This document shows, piece after piece, positions 39,835-50,484 of a stretch of 64,000 bases of DNA (position 1 is its first letter; each line of letters starts with the position of its first letter). Source of the stretch: Burkholderiaceae bacterium. GTDB lineage: Bacteria; Pseudomonadota; Gammaproteobacteria; Burkholderiales; Burkholderiaceae_D. Both the position numbers and the translations under genes were made by a program. The stretch spans positions 137,249-201,248 of the forward strand of contig JAOASL010000040.1 in NCBI GenBank assembly GCA_030158675.1, in the 5' to 3' direction. The notes beneath the pieces were generated by a model, which ran no database searches, was not told where the DNA came from, and worked only from the letters and a program-made list of their open reading frames with translations.

Positions 39835-41379
39835 TCAAAGCTGCGGGTTCAGCTTTTCGTTCTTCGACTGCAGCTTGTTCAGCGCTGACAGGTACGCCTT
39901 TGCCGATGCCACCACAATGTCGAGATCGGAGCCGACACCGTTGACGATACGGCCACTCTTCGACAGGCGCATCGTCACCTCTCCCTGTGACTGGGTGCCG
40001 GTGGTGATCGCATTCACCGAGAACAGCAGCAATTCGGATCCGCTCTGCGTGTGCGACTCGATCGCATTCACGATCGCGTCGACCGGACCATTGCCCTGAC
40101 CTTCGCAAGTCACTTCCTGGCCGCCGGCGGAAAACGTCACCTTCGCCGTTGGCTTCTCGCCCGTCTCGGAGTGCTGTGACAGGGAGACGAAATTGAAGTA
40201 ATCCTGGTCGTGCGCACTCTGCTCGTCCGACACCAATGCCATGATGTCTTCATCAAAAATATCGGACTTCCGATCCGCAAGCTCCTTGAAACGCGCAAAT
40301 GCGGCGTTCACCTCAGCTTCCGAATCAAGCTTGATACCCAGCTCCTCAAGCCGCTGCTTGAACGCATTACGACCAGACAGCTTGCCAAGCACGATCTTGT
40401 TGGCGCTCCAGCCCACATCTTCTGCTCGCATGATCTCGTAGGTATCGCGTGCCTTGAGAACGCCGTCTTGGTGGATGCCGGACGCATGGGCAAAGGCATT
40501 CGCACCGACCACCGCCTTATTCGGCTGCACCGCAAAGCCAGTGATCTGCGCAACCAGCTTGGAGGTCGGCACGATCTGCGTGGTGTCGATGCCAACGCCG
40601 AGGTTGAAGTAATCCTTCCGGGTCTTCACCGCCATCACGATTTCTTCGAGCGCGGTATTGCCGGCACGCTCGCCCAGTCCGTTGATGGTGCACTCCACCT
40701 GACGCGCGCCGCCGATCATCACACCGGCCAGCGAGTTAGCGACCGCCATGCCGAGATCGTTATGGCAATGCACCGACCAGACGGCCTTGTCTGAGTTCGG
40801 AATCCGCTCGCGCAAGGTCTTCAGCATATTGCCGTACAACTCAGGTACGCCATAGCCAACGGTATCGGCAAAATTGATGGTGGTCGCGCCCTCGTCAATC
40901 ACGCCCTCGAGCACACGGCAGAGGAAGTCGATATCGGAGCGGCTGCCATCTTCCGGGCTGAACTCGACGTCGTCGGTGAACTTGCGCGCGAACCGCACGG
41001 CCAGCCGCGCCTGCTCATACACCTGGTCAGGCGTCATCCGCAGCTTTTTTTCCATGTGCAGCGGCGATGTCGCAATAAAGGTATGAATGCGCTTGCGTGG
41101 CGCCGGCGCCAGCGCCTCCGCGGCGCGCGCGATGTCGCGATCGTTCGCGCGCGACAGGGAGCAGACGATGGATTCTTTGATGATGCCGGCAATCGATTTG
41201 ATCGCCTCGAAATCGCCAGGGGAGGACGCTGCGAAACCCGCCTCGATCACGTCGACCTTCAGTCGCTCAAGCTGACGTGCGATGCGGATCTTTTCCTCGC
41301 GCGTCATCGAAGCGCCTGGCGACTGCTCGCCATCACGCAACGTGGTGTCAAAAATGATCAGTTTGTTCGAATCGGCCAT
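39835..41379 (-). CDS. leuA: 2-isopropylmalate synthase
   Basis: 514 residues from the second of two adjacent ATGs (41377-41379), which has GGGAG at 6 nt. HMGL-like TIM barrel with [13 protein letters not shown] (metal Asp) and [13 protein letters not shown], then the C-terminal regulatory domain (LeuA dimer, about 390-510) that binds leucine. Condenses acetyl-CoA with 2-ketoisovalerate, committing to leucine. A Leu-rich leader peptide at 41485-41562 suggests attenuation in addition to feedback inhibition. Confidence 0.95.
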   Translation of the reverse strand: MADSNKLIIFDTTLRDGEQSPGASMTREEKIRIARQLERLKVDVIEAGFAASSPGDFEAIKSIAGIIKESIVCSLSRANDRDIARAAEALAPAPRKRIHTFIATSPLHMEKKLRMTPDQVYEQARLAVRFARKFTDDVEFSPEDGSRSDIDFLCRVLEGVIDEGATTINFADTVGYGVPELYGNMLKTLRERIPNSDKAVWSVHCHNDLGMAVANSLAGVMIGGARQVECTINGLGERAGNTALEEIVMAVKTRKDYFNLGVGIDTTQIVPTSKLVAQITGFAVQPNKAVVGANAFAHASGIHQDGVLKARDTYEIMRAEDVGWSANKIVLGKLSGRNAFKQRLEELGIKLDSEAEVNAAFARFKELADRKSDIFDEDIMALVSDEQSAHDQDYFNFVSLSQHSETGEKPTAKVTFSAGGQEVTCEGQGNGPVDAIVNAIESHTQSGSELLLFSVNAITTGTQSQGEVTMRLSKSGRIVNGVGSDLDIVVASAKAYLSALNKLQSKNEKLNPQL

Positions 41380-41484
41380 CATGGGCTCCCGAGCTGTACA
41401 AGGATTGGCATACATTTTCACCTGCCCTCGCAGCTGCGCGGGCTGGAAAAAACTCAAATTGTGGGGAAAGGGATATCTGCGCGG

Positions 41485-41562
41485 TCAGCGCAGTAGATAG
41501 AGCAACAGCAGCCCGGACGGGCTGCTGAGAAGGATCGGCGGGTGGCGGCTTTCGCTTGACAT
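41485..41562 (-). CDS. leuL: Putative leucine leader peptide upstream of leuA
   Basis: 25 codons, ATG to TGA. Eight are leucine, six of them in one cluster: Leu18-Leu21, Tyr22, Leu23-Leu24, then Arg and stop. Codons include rare-type CTA and TTG. A perfect 10-bp hairpin (41506-41515 with 41518-41527) overlaps codons 13-20, and a second one (CTGCGC-TGACC-GCGCAG) spans the stop. leuA starts 105 nt later. No Shine-Dalgarno is visible and the candidate promoter would start transcription at or next to the ATG, so translation may be leaderless. The family resemblance is to enterobacterial LeuL (Leu run near the end); a clear U-tract terminator behind a stem is not evident. Confidence 0.6.
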   Translation of the reverse strand: MSSESRHPPILLSSPSGLLLLYLLR

Positions 41563-41569
41563 GAAGCAA

Positions 41570-41598
41570 AGAATAAGGGGCTTTGACGGAAAGCGCAA
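41570..41598 (-). promoter_or_regulatory. Candidate promoter for the leuA leader transcript
   Basis: TTGCGC, 17-nt spacer, TATTCT on the minus strand. The start point would fall about 7 nt on, at the leuL ATG. An inverted repeat CTATCG-atc-CGATAG lies just upstream at 41610-41624. Confidence 0.35.
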
Positions 41599-41634
41599 CA
41601 GTACCCTTTCTATCGGATCGATAGCGCAGACGCG

Positions 41635-42501
41635 CTATTTATCCTCACCCGGCTCGGAACTCGTCTGCACGATGCTGACCGGCCGGCCCTTGAGCCAGTG
41701 CCAGATCGCGACCGCATAGCCGGACAGGCCGTAAATGACGAACAGGCCGAACAGCACCTTGGGCGGATCGCTCGAGATCGCAACGAAGATCAACACGATC
41801 AAGAAAATCGCAATGAACGGCACCGACTTCTTGAAATTAATGTCCTTGAAGCTGTAAAACGGCACGTTTGTGACCATGGTTAAACCGGCATACACTGTGA
41901 TGACCCAAGCCAGCCAACTGAAATTTGCGCCGGCGATACGCAGATCATCCAACAACCAGATGAAACCAGCGACCAGTGCAGCCGCCGCCGGGCTCGGCAA
42001 TCCCTGGAAGAAGCGCTTGTCGACCACGCCGATATTGGTGTTGAAGCGTGCCAGCCGCAACGCCGCCCCTGCGCAGTAGACAAAAGCAGCAAGCCAACCG
42101 AGCTTGCCCATGCCGCGCAGCGCCCATTCGTACACAATCAGTGCCGGCGCGGCGCCGAAAGAAACCATGTCGGACAGGCTGTCGTACTGCGCGCCAAACT
42201 CGCTCTGCGTATTGGTCAGGCGGGCAACACGGCCGTCGGTCGCATCCAGCACCATCGCCGCGAAGATTGCTATTGCCGCATGCTGGTACTGCGAATTCAT
42301 CGCCATCACGATCGCGTAAAAACCGCAAAACAGCGCGGCGGTCGTGAAGGCGTTTGGCAGCAAGTAAATGCCCCGGCTGCGCGCCGGCGAGCTGACCGGT
42401 GCAGCATCATCGGCAGCGCGCCGCACGGGTTGACGGTTCAGCCGGAATGGCTTGGCTGACAAGGACTTGGCCTTGTTCTTGCGTTGACTGAAAATTGGCA
42501 T
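41635..42501 (-). CDS. pssA: CDP-diacylglycerol-serine O-phosphatidyltransferase
   Basis: 288 residues from MPIFSQRKNK. Basic 50-residue N-terminal extension, then a polytopic membrane domain with the CDP-alcohol phosphotransferase signature DATDGRVARLTNTQSEFGAQ ending in YDSLSD. Makes phosphatidylserine, the substrate of Psd encoded 34 nt upstream in the same operon. A longer frame overlaps psd and is not used. Confidence 0.94.
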   Translation of the reverse strand: MPIFSQRKNKAKSLSAKPFRLNRQPVRRAADDAAPVSSPARSRGIYLLPNAFTTAALFCGFYAIVMAMNSQYQHAAIAIFAAMVLDATDGRVARLTNTQSEFGAQYDSLSDMVSFGAAPALIVYEWALRGMGKLGWLAAFVYCAGAALRLARFNTNIGVVDKRFFQGLPSPAAAALVAGFIWLLDDLRIAGANFSWLAWVITVYAGLTMVTNVPFYSFKDINFKKSVPFIAIFLIVLIFVAISSDPPKVLFGLFVIYGLSGYAVAIWHWLKGRPVSIVQTSSEPGEDK

Positions 42502-42535
42502 GGCGCCTATGTTACCTGAGCGGATGAGCCAACGT

Positions 42536-43174
42536 TCACAGCTCGGCAAGGATAGTTTCGGTCGCCGACACCTTGTCGCCAACGGTCACCAGCGGTCGTG
42601 CCGATAGCGGCAAGTACACATCGACCCGAGATCCGAAACGGATAAAACCATAACGCTGGCCACGCACCAGCCGGTCACCCTGGCCGGCATAGCACAAGAT
42701 GCGGCGGGCGATCAAGCCGGCAACCTGTACGAAGGTCACGGCCTGGCCGCTATCGGTCATCACAACCACAGCATTACGCTCGTTCTCAGTGGACGCCTTG
42801 TCGAGGTCGGCGTTAACGAATTTGCCCGGAAAGTACTCGACCTTCTCGATCGTGCCGTCGACAGGTGAACGGTTCGAGTGCACGTTAAAAACGTTCATGA
42901 ACACGCTGATCTTTAGCGCTTCGCGATTGGCGTGCGGATCCAGCGCCTTCTCGACCACAACAATGCGGCCATCGGCCGGTGACAAGACCGCATTCGTCTG
43001 TTGCGGAATCGTACGAGGCGGATCGCGGAAGAACTGTAGAACGAACAGCGCAACGACCCAGAACGGCCAGGACCAACCGCCCAGAAAGGAAGTCGCAATA
43101 AGCGCAGCCACCACGGCAATGGCAAGGAAAGGCCAGCCTTCGCGGGCAATGATGGGGTGGGGATAGTGGTTCAA
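42536..43174 (-). CDS. psd: Phosphatidylserine decarboxylase, short form
   Basis: 212 residues from a TTG at 43172-43174 ([15 protein letters not shown]), the normal start of this ~212-residue class; an ATG at 43250-43252 would add 26 residues not found in the family and lies next to a TAAAAT -10-like element at 43236-43241. Self-cleavage site Gly-Ser in [11 protein letters not shown] yields the pyruvoyl group; membrane helices at about 13-50. Converts phosphatidylserine to phosphatidylethanolamine. Confidence 0.92.
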   Translation of the reverse strand: MNHYPHPIIAREGWPFLAIAVVAALIATSFLGGWSWPFWVVALFVLQFFRDPPRTIPQQTNAVLSPADGRIVVVEKALDPHANREALKISVFMNVFNVHSNRSPVDGTIEKVEYFPGKFVNADLDKASTENERNAVVVMTDSGQAVTFVQVAGLIARRILCYAGQGDRLVRGQRYGFIRFGSRVDVYLPLSARPLVTVGDKVSATETILAEL

Positions 43175-43478
43175 ATGAGTTCCAGGAATTTGATATACAA
43201 GCAATTTACTGCGGAGAAACTCCGCGACGGCCGCTATTTTAACCTTCCCCATCGACTACGGCATCCTGCAGCCGCGCCTATACGCGAATGTATGGCAGGA
43301 GCGGTCTTGGTCGATCTGAACGCAATGGCCGATTGCGACACTCAGAAATGTCTTATTGACAAGAGAAGCTGATTAGTGGTTGCGCATCCAGGATGTGACT
43401 CGGACTCACAGCAGCACTGCTGCACCGGCAACCCAGCGCCTCAATCACTCTCATTTGCCGCATAAACATGGAGCAACA
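43175..43478. other. Divergent intergenic region between psd and the orphan gene
   Basis: 304 nt. On the minus strand it holds a TAAAAT -10-like element (43236-43241) and a short hairpin GCGGAG-TTT-CTCCGC in the psd leader. On the plus strand I see a TTGACA near 43355 without a matching -10, and no PIP box, hrp box or other recognisable operator before the orphan gene. Confidence 0.4.
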
Positions 43479-44972
43479 ATGACAATCCTCAGCAATATTT
43501 TTCGCTTCCTTACTTTACCCACCGAGCAAACACCAGCCAGAGACGCACCCACTGCCCACCCAAAGGCCGCAACAACGGGAGGCGCACCTGCCGCACCTGC
43601 TCAGCCAGTAAAAACAGGACAGGTGCCAGCTGCACGCGCGCTTCGAGAGCAATCGCCCGCTGACATGCTCAAGATTTTGAAAAGGGCGGAACGGCTCGGA
43701 GTACGAACGGTTCTCGACTCAAACAACAATCTCGCCTTGCAGGACATTGACGATGTCATTTTGCGTAATGTGAAAGCCCCGAGTTTTTGGGCAAGGCTGA
43801 AGACCCTGTTTGATCGCAAATCCTTGGGACCAGAAAGCCAAGAAGCGATATTTGATCGAAATCCAGTAGGAATAGAAAACCGCCAAGAAATCGTCGGCAC
43901 AGTAATAAAAAAAATGAGAAAACATATCGATTCATCGGCAAAGCATATCGCAATGCAGTCTGACGACATCATTCGGGAACACTTGCCTGCGGTTGGGCGC
44001 TTCGCGCAAACGGGCAAGGTCGGCGAATTGGAGACTGAATGGATACGCCTACAAAATATCCTCCAGCGAGGGATCGGCGTAGTCAAAAAAGGTCCGCCGG
44101 ATCAGCTGAAAAATAATGGTGATGTACGGTCAGTAGATAAATTTGCCACCACCACGACAAAACCCGCAACAATCCGGCAAAACAGCGAAGTGGCAGCTAG
44201 CCGGGCTCAAAACATTCCCGGTCCGACCACCACGGACGAACACATCGCCGAAGCCAATCTCGCTTTGCCGGCTGCCATGCCACGAATCACTCGGCTGGGC
44301 GAAACCGTAAATTGCACTCTGACGCTGCCGACAGTCGATCAATTAAAGTTATTCAGTGATTGGAATACGTGGGGTGTGCACGCCAAAAACCCTGCCGACA
44401 AAGAGCCTGATCCCTTCACCGGATTATCCGAGGCGTTTTTCAAAGACAGCAATCGCACGAAATACGTGTTTGAAGGAAACGATGGATTTCCTATCGAGTG
44501 CGATCGCAAAAGTGAGGCCGTGGCATTAGGGTTCAAAAAAGCCGTTGGAAACAACATCTCTCGACAATTCATTTTGTCCCATCTTCTTGGCCAAGAGCCC
44601 CTGAAACGCATGCTGGAAAATATTCAAAAAGCTCACCCAACACGAGACAATCAAGATCTTTTGATATTTGAAGACAGCACATCAGGGTCCTCCGCGAACA
44701 AGATTCATACGACTTTCCTGACTAACGGAGATGTGGAAATCGATTTCCAAAGTCTGCAAAAAACCCCCTACTTATCCGCAAATACGAGTCCAATCAAAAT
44801 CAATCAAAGCAAAAATTTTGCCGGTCCGGTCACTCCGGACAATGCAGGGATCAGCATCACAATGAAAATCCTTGTCAGCGGCAAAGATATGGATCGTGGA
44901 AGGCTGGTGTTCCAGATCATTGATCCGCTCAAGGCGAAGTTGCAGGTTGAACTATCGACCATCCAGCCTTAA
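43479..44972 (+). CDS. Orphan protein of unknown function, possibly secreted
   Basis: 497 residues from the ATG at 43479 (GGAG 5 nt upstream); a TTG frame extends to 43380 without support. I recognise no family. The first 75 residues are low-complexity, rich in Thr, Pro and Ala (PTEQTPARDAPTAHP...), with no signal peptide or membrane helix. Residues 78-220 look helical and charged, 220-300 is a Thr/Gln-rich linker, and 300-497 looks mixed alpha/beta with many Asn and Lys. The gene is visibly AT-richer than its neighbours and uses AAA, ATT and TTT codons freely. It separates ilvC from psd, adjacent in related genomes as I know them. The layout resembles effectors or other translocated proteins, but nothing proves this. 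Confidence 0.75.
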   Translation: MTILSNIFRFLTLPTEQTPARDAPTAHPKAATTGGAPAAPAQPVKTGQVPAARALREQSPADMLKILKRAERLGVRTVLDSNNNLALQDIDDVILRNVKAPSFWARLKTLFDRKSLGPESQEAIFDRNPVGIENRQEIVGTVIKKMRKHIDSSAKHIAMQSDDIIREHLPAVGRFAQTGKVGELETEWIRLQNILQRGIGVVKKGPPDQLKNNGDVRSVDKFATTTTKPATIRQNSEVAASRAQNIPGPTTTDEHIAEANLALPAAMPRITRLGETVNCTLTLPTVDQLKLFSDWNTWGVHAKNPADKEPDPFTGLSEAFFKDSNRTKYVFEGNDGFPIECDRKSEAVALGFKKAVGNNISRQFILSHLLGQEPLKRMLENIQKAHPTRDNQDLLIFEDSTSGSSANKIHTTFLTNGDVEIDFQSLQKTPYLSANTSPIKINQSKNFAGPVTPDNAGISITMKILVSGKDMDRGRLVFQIIDPLKAKLQVELSTIQP

Positions 44973-45120
44973 ACAGGAGGTGGCATAAAATGGCGCTTGT
45001 CCGGGGGGTATAAGGGCATTACTGACTGAATCGGCTTTGACTCAGGATTGTAAGGGGCAGGAATTCTGGTTCAACGTCTGAGCTGCCATCCTGTTCTTCG
45101 CGACTCACGGAACGCGATCT

Positions 45121-45152
45121 CGAAAAAAAAAGCTGCACCCGCGTACAGCTTT
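45121..45152 (-). terminator. Intrinsic terminator of the ilv operon
   Basis: Minus-strand stem AAAGCTG pairing with CAGCTTT around a 10-nt loop, with the T-run continuing TTTTTTTT. 66 nt after the ilvC stop, just beyond a long palindrome. Confidence 0.82.
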
Positions 45153-45161
45153 CAGGACCAA

Positions 45162-45191
45162 TGCAGGGTGCGCTTGCAAGCGCACCCTGCA
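45162..45191. repeat. 30-bp perfect palindrome downstream of ilvC
   Basis: TGCAGGGTGCGCTTG followed directly by its exact reverse complement. As RNA it folds to a stem of about 13 bp with a minimal loop. It has no T-run of its own and stands between ilvC and the terminator, so it may protect the 3' end of the mRNA. Confidence 0.8.
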
Positions 45192-45217
45192 CGATGCCGG
45201 CCGAGCTTTATCGAAGC

Positions 45218-46762
<1,545 letters not shown>

Positions 46763-46763
<1 letters not shown>

Positions 46764-48478
46764 TACAGGTCCTCCGAGCCAAGCAGCATTTCAGTCAGGC
46801 CCTTGCCCGCCTTGACCATCGGCCATACGTTTTCATCACGGTCAGTGATGAAGTTCAGGAAAACCAGCTTATCTTTCATCGCAAACGCATCGCGCAGCGC
46901 CTTCTCGACATCGCCGGGCTTCGTGATCGTCATTGCCACGTGACCGAACGCTTCGACCAGCTTGTCGAAGTCTGGCAGCGAATCCATGTAAGACTCGGAG
47001 TAACGCTTGCCGTAATCGATCTGCTGCCACTGCCGCACCATGCCCAGATAGCGGTTGTTCAGCAGGATAATCTTCGGCGTCAGGTGATATTGCTTGCAGG
47101 TTGCGAGCTCCTGGATGCACATCTGGATCGACGCCTCACCGGTCACGCAGGCGACCGTCGCATCCGGCTTCGCCATCTGTACGCCCATCGCGTACGGCAG
47201 GCCAACGCCCATCGTGCCAAGGCCGCCTGAGTTGATCCAGCGGCGTGGTTTGTCGAAGCGGTAGTACTGCGCCGCCCACATCTGGTGCTGGCCAACGTCG
47301 GACGTGATGTACGCATCGCCCTTCGTCACTTCCCACAGCTTCTCGATGACGAACTGCGGCTTGATCACTTCGTCCGATGCCGGATATTTGAGACAATCAC
47401 GACCGCGCCATTCATTGATCTGCTTCCACCATGCGGCGATCGCAGTCTCGTTCGGCTTCGTTTCGGCGGCGTCGATTTGCGCCAGCAGATCCTGCAGCAC
47501 ATCCTTTACATTGCCGACGATAGGCACGTCGACTTTTACGCGCTTCGAGATCGACGACGGATCGATATCGATGTGGATGATTTTTCGTGGCAACGAGGCA
47601 AAGTGTTTCGGGTTGCCGATCACGCGGTCATCGAAGCGCGCACCGATCGCGATCAGCACGTCGCAGTGCTGCATCGCCATGTTCGCTTCGTAGGTGCCGT
47701 GCATGCCCAGCATGCCGACGAACTTGTCGCTTGACGCGCGGTATCCGCCAAGGCCCATGAGCGTATTGGTGCACGGGTAACCGAGCTTGTCGACCAGCTT
47801 GTTCACTTCAGGAGCCGAGTCCGACAGGATCACGCCACCGCCGGTGTAGATCATCGGGCGCTCGGCCGACAGCAGCAGCTGTACTGCCTTGCGCACCTGA
47901 CCCGCATGGCCTTTGTCGACCGGTTTGTACGAGCGCATCTCGATCTGCTTCGGGTAGCTGAACGCAGTCTTCGCGGTGGTAATGTCCTTGGGAACATCGA
48001 TCAGCACCGGCCCCGGACGCCCAGTGGTCGCGATGTAGAAAGCTTTCTTGATCGTCTCCGCGAGGTCGCGCACGTCTTTCACCAAGAAGTTGTGCTTGAC
48101 GCAGGGGCGGGTGATACCGACGGTGTCGCACTCCTGAAACGCATCCTGACCGATCGCGTGCGTCGGCACCTGGCCCGTGATGATCACCATCGGAATGGAG
48201 TCCATGTACGCAGTGGCGATACCGGTGACAGCATTGGTGACGCCCGGACCCGAGGTCACGAGAGCCACACCCACTTTGTTCGAGCAGCGCGAATAGGCAT
48301 CGGCAGCATGAATGGCCGCCTGTTCATGGCGCACCAGGATGTGCTCGAATTTATCCTGCTTGAAAATTTCGTCGTAGATGTACAGCACGGAGCCACCGGG
48401 ATAGCCGAACACATGGTCGACTCCCTCTTCGGCGAGACAGCGCACGAGAATTTCGGCGCCGGAAATTTCGGAACTCAT
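46763..48478 (-). CDS. ilvB: Acetolactate synthase large (catalytic) subunit
   Basis: 571 residues from MSSEISGAEI (AAAGGA 6 nt upstream; a longer frame runs into the leader). ThDP enzyme: catalytic Glu in VRHEQAAIHAADAYSR, ThDP-Mg motif GEASIQMCIQELATCKQ...NNRYLG. First enzyme of branched-chain amino-acid synthesis. Orthologous to the ilvI/ilvB gene of other betaproteobacteria. Preceded by a 333-nt leader region with a terminator and a leader peptide. Confidence 0.95.
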
Positions 48479-48773
48479 GACTAGTCCTTTCAAGGTCCAT
48501 TGGAAATTGATCGGATGCTCTCTCCTGGCGGAAGCGGTGACAGCGACACGCTTGAAGCATTCCTTTGTCGTGCGGTCACGTCGATCCGTCCGGCGCACCA
48601 GGCGCAGTTCAAACCGGCGCTGAATGCACATCGTTCAGCTTCCGTCCGTGTCGCTGCTCGCGCATCCTCACGCTTGTGGCATGGGTTAGAGCAAACAGCT
48701 CTTTCGAGGGCAAGACGCCCTGGGAAAAGGTGACCGGATGCCGCGCTGCGTCATGAGCAAAGCGACACGAGTC

Positions 48774-48801
48774 AAAAAATTCCCCTCGCTGTGGCGAGGG
48801 G
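48774..48801 (-). terminator. Intrinsic terminator inside the ilvB leader (putative attenuator)
   Basis: Minus-strand perfect 8-bp stem CCCCTCGC-CACA-GCGAGGGG followed by AATTTTTT. No minus-strand gene ends here: the nearest upstream minus-strand gene is the TetR gene at 50.4 kb, with plus-strand genes between. It lies 296 nt before ilvB and 10 nt after the stop codon of a branched-chain-rich leader peptide. The 3' arm GAGGGG could alternatively pair with CCCCTT (codons 21-22 of the peptide). Confidence 0.75.
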
Positions 48802-48811
48802 AGCCGGTACG

Positions 48812-48901
48812 TTAATGCCTTGCAGCACGGAGGTCAAGGGGAATCTTGGAAAAAGCCAATGAAATCAAGACTTTTGGGAGATTCCGAAAGACCACCCGCA
48901 C
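48812..48901 (-). CDS. Putative branched-chain amino-acid leader peptide of ilvB
   Basis: 29 codons from GTG (48899-48901) to TAA. Ten residues are Val, Leu or Ile: Val3, Val4, Leu8, Val11-Leu12-Ile13, Leu15, Ile20, Leu22 and Leu24. The stop codon is 10 nt upstream of the attenuator hairpin, the spacing expected for ribosome-controlled termination. A second GTG at codon 3 is an alternative start. The Shine-Dalgarno is weak and I could not find a clear promoter upstream. Compare E. coli ilvB/ilvGMEDA leaders, which work the same way but differ in sequence. Confidence 0.5.
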   Translation of the reverse strand: MRVVFRNLPKVLISLAFSKIPLDLRAARH

Positions 48902-48989
48902 ACCGCCGACCGTCCGGACCGGACTCGTCGATCGTTTGGTCGAAGTTCAAGCACGTACAATCCGTATCTTTTATCGCCCTGACCCGATC

Positions 48990-49526
48990 GTGACTGATGC
49001 CCTGAATCTCGCACTGCCCACCGTGCCGCTGAAAAACCGCCTTTTCTGCATGGTCTATGAAGGCATGCTGCTGTTTGGCGTGCTTTTTATTTCGGGCTGG
49101 CTGTTCTCAACTCTGCTGCAACAGCGCCATGCACTGGTGCTGCGCCACGCACAGCAGGTATGGCAGTTCCTGGTTCTCGGCGCTTACTTCTGCTGGTTCT
49201 GGACCCATGGCGGGCAAACGCTGGCAATGAAAACCTGGCGTGTGCGCGTGGTCTCCCGCGACGGACGTCCGCTCGGTTGGGGACGCGCCGTCGTTCGCTA
49301 CCTGCTCGCATGGCTGTGGTTCCTTCCAGGATTCGCTGGGGCCTGGCTGCTCGGCGCACAAGGCTGGATGCTGATGCTGGTCCCGCTACTCAATTTCGTA
49401 CTGTGGACAGCGGCCGTCCGGCTCGATCCGGACCGGCAATTCCTGCATGACCGCATTGCCGGCACCCGGCTGGTGCTGGCTGCGGCTGCCAAGCCGCGGG
49501 ATCTGCGCGGCAACGCAAAGACCTGA
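48990..49526 (+). CDS. RDD family membrane protein
   Basis: 178 residues from a GTG at 48990 (TDALNLALPTVPLKNRL), which matches where RDD proteins start; the frame is open to 48846 but that extension is antisense to the ilvB leader. RDD features: NRLFCMVYEGMLLFGVLF, helix pairs, and the later DRQFLHDRIAGTRLV. A TACAAT -10-like element at 48956-48961 fits this start. Function of RDD proteins is poorly known (some transport roles). Cotranscribed with the hydrolase gene, 13 nt apart. Confidence 0.78.
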   Translation: MTDALNLALPTVPLKNRLFCMVYEGMLLFGVLFISGWLFSTLLQQRHALVLRHAQQVWQFLVLGAYFCWFWTHGGQTLAMKTWRVRVVSRDGRPLGWGRAVVRYLLAWLWFLPGFAGAWLLGAQGWMLMLVPLLNFVLWTAAVRLDPDRQFLHDRIAGTRLVLAAAAKPRDLRGNAKT

Positions 49527-49539
49527 CTGGCGCCACCGG

Positions 49540-50484
49540 ATGATCGCCTCACTGACGCGCACAATGATCGCGATGCAGGTGCTGAGCTTCATTGCAATTG
49601 CGCTGCTGCTCGTGAAGTTCGCGGGATTCGGCTGGCTGGAAGCAATGATCGCCAGCGCCGCGCTGCTGTTGCTGGCGCGCGCAACCGTCATCGTGAATAA
49701 CTACTTCCTGTCCGGCGCAGTGCGCCAGCCTATGGCGGACGGCTCCCGCGTCCCGCGCTTCGCACTCGCCCAACGGATCGCCCGGGAATTCTGGTGCAGC
49801 ATGCTTTGCTGGTTTTGGCTGTTTCCATTCGGCCGCCCATTCAGGATACTGACCAGTGGCGACGCCGCACCACCCGTACTGATGTTGCATGGGTACGGTT
49901 CTAATAGCGGATTCTGGCAACCGTTTTCGCAACGACTGCAGGCTGCAGGAATAAGTCACGCCGCTATCGACCTCGAACCCATACTGGCCGACATCGACGA
50001 CTATGCGCCGCAAATTGATGCAGCAGTGCAGTCGCTGTGCGGCGCCACTGGCGCGCCGCAGGTGATTCTGCTGTGTCACAGCATGGGTGGACTGGCGGCA
50101 CGCGCCTGGTTGCGCGCGTGCGGCAGCGACCGCGCCGCACGCGTGATCACGCTGGGTACGCCCCACTTCGGCAGCACGCTGGCCGGGTATGGCATGGGCA
50201 CGAATGCAAGGCAAATGCTAACGCCGGCAGGCAATGCCGACAGCTGGATCGCGCAGCTGGATGCATCCGAGAATGCGGATGTGCGAGCGCTGTTCGTATC
50301 GATTTACACACGACACGACAATATCGTGTCTCCGCAGTCATCCGCGATCTTGCCTGGGGGGAGCCACATCGCACTCGATCTGGTCGGGCATGTCTCGCTG
50401 GGTTTCGATGACAACGCGGGGAAGCGCGTACTCGCGGAGATCACTTCAATCCGTCAAAGCAGGTTGACAGCAGGAAGTCGATGA
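49540..50484 (+). CDS. Alpha/beta hydrolase, lipase-like, membrane-anchored
   Basis: 314 residues from the ATG at 49540. Two N-terminal hydrophobic helices (about 10-28, 31-52) anchor it; then an esterase/lipase domain with oxyanion HGYG (117-120), nucleophile Ser181 in CHSMGG, probable acid Asp in RHDNIVSP and base His in VGHVSLG. The nucleophile elbow has Cys where most lipases have Gly (GxSxG). Its last 44 nt overlap the convergent TetR gene. Confidence 0.82.
   Translation: MIASLTRTMIAMQVLSFIAIALLLVKFAGFGWLEAMIASAALLLLARATVIVNNYFLSGAVRQPMADGSRVPRFALAQRIAREFWCSMLCWFWLFPFGRPFRILTSGDAAPPVLMLHGYGSNSGFWQPFSQRLQAAGISHAAIDLEPILADIDDYAPQIDAAVQSLCGATGAPQVILLCHSMGGLAARAWLRACGSDRAARVITLGTPHFGSTLAGYGMGTNARQMLTPAGNADSWIAQLDASENADVRALFVSIYTRHDNIVSPQSSAILPGGSHIALDLVGHVSLGFDDNAGKRVLAEITSIRQSRLTAGSR

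Noticed and set aside
48676..48725. Shared ggcaagac/gcc pieces upstream of ilvB as a fourth repeat copy
   Set aside because: Only an 8-nt match to the interior of the 98-bp element and no terminal inverted repeats.
48846..48989. 48-codon extension of the RDD gene from a TTG
   Set aside because: The residues are not membrane-like, lie antisense to the ilvB leader peptide, and include a -10-like TACAAT; RDD homology starts at the GTG at 48990.
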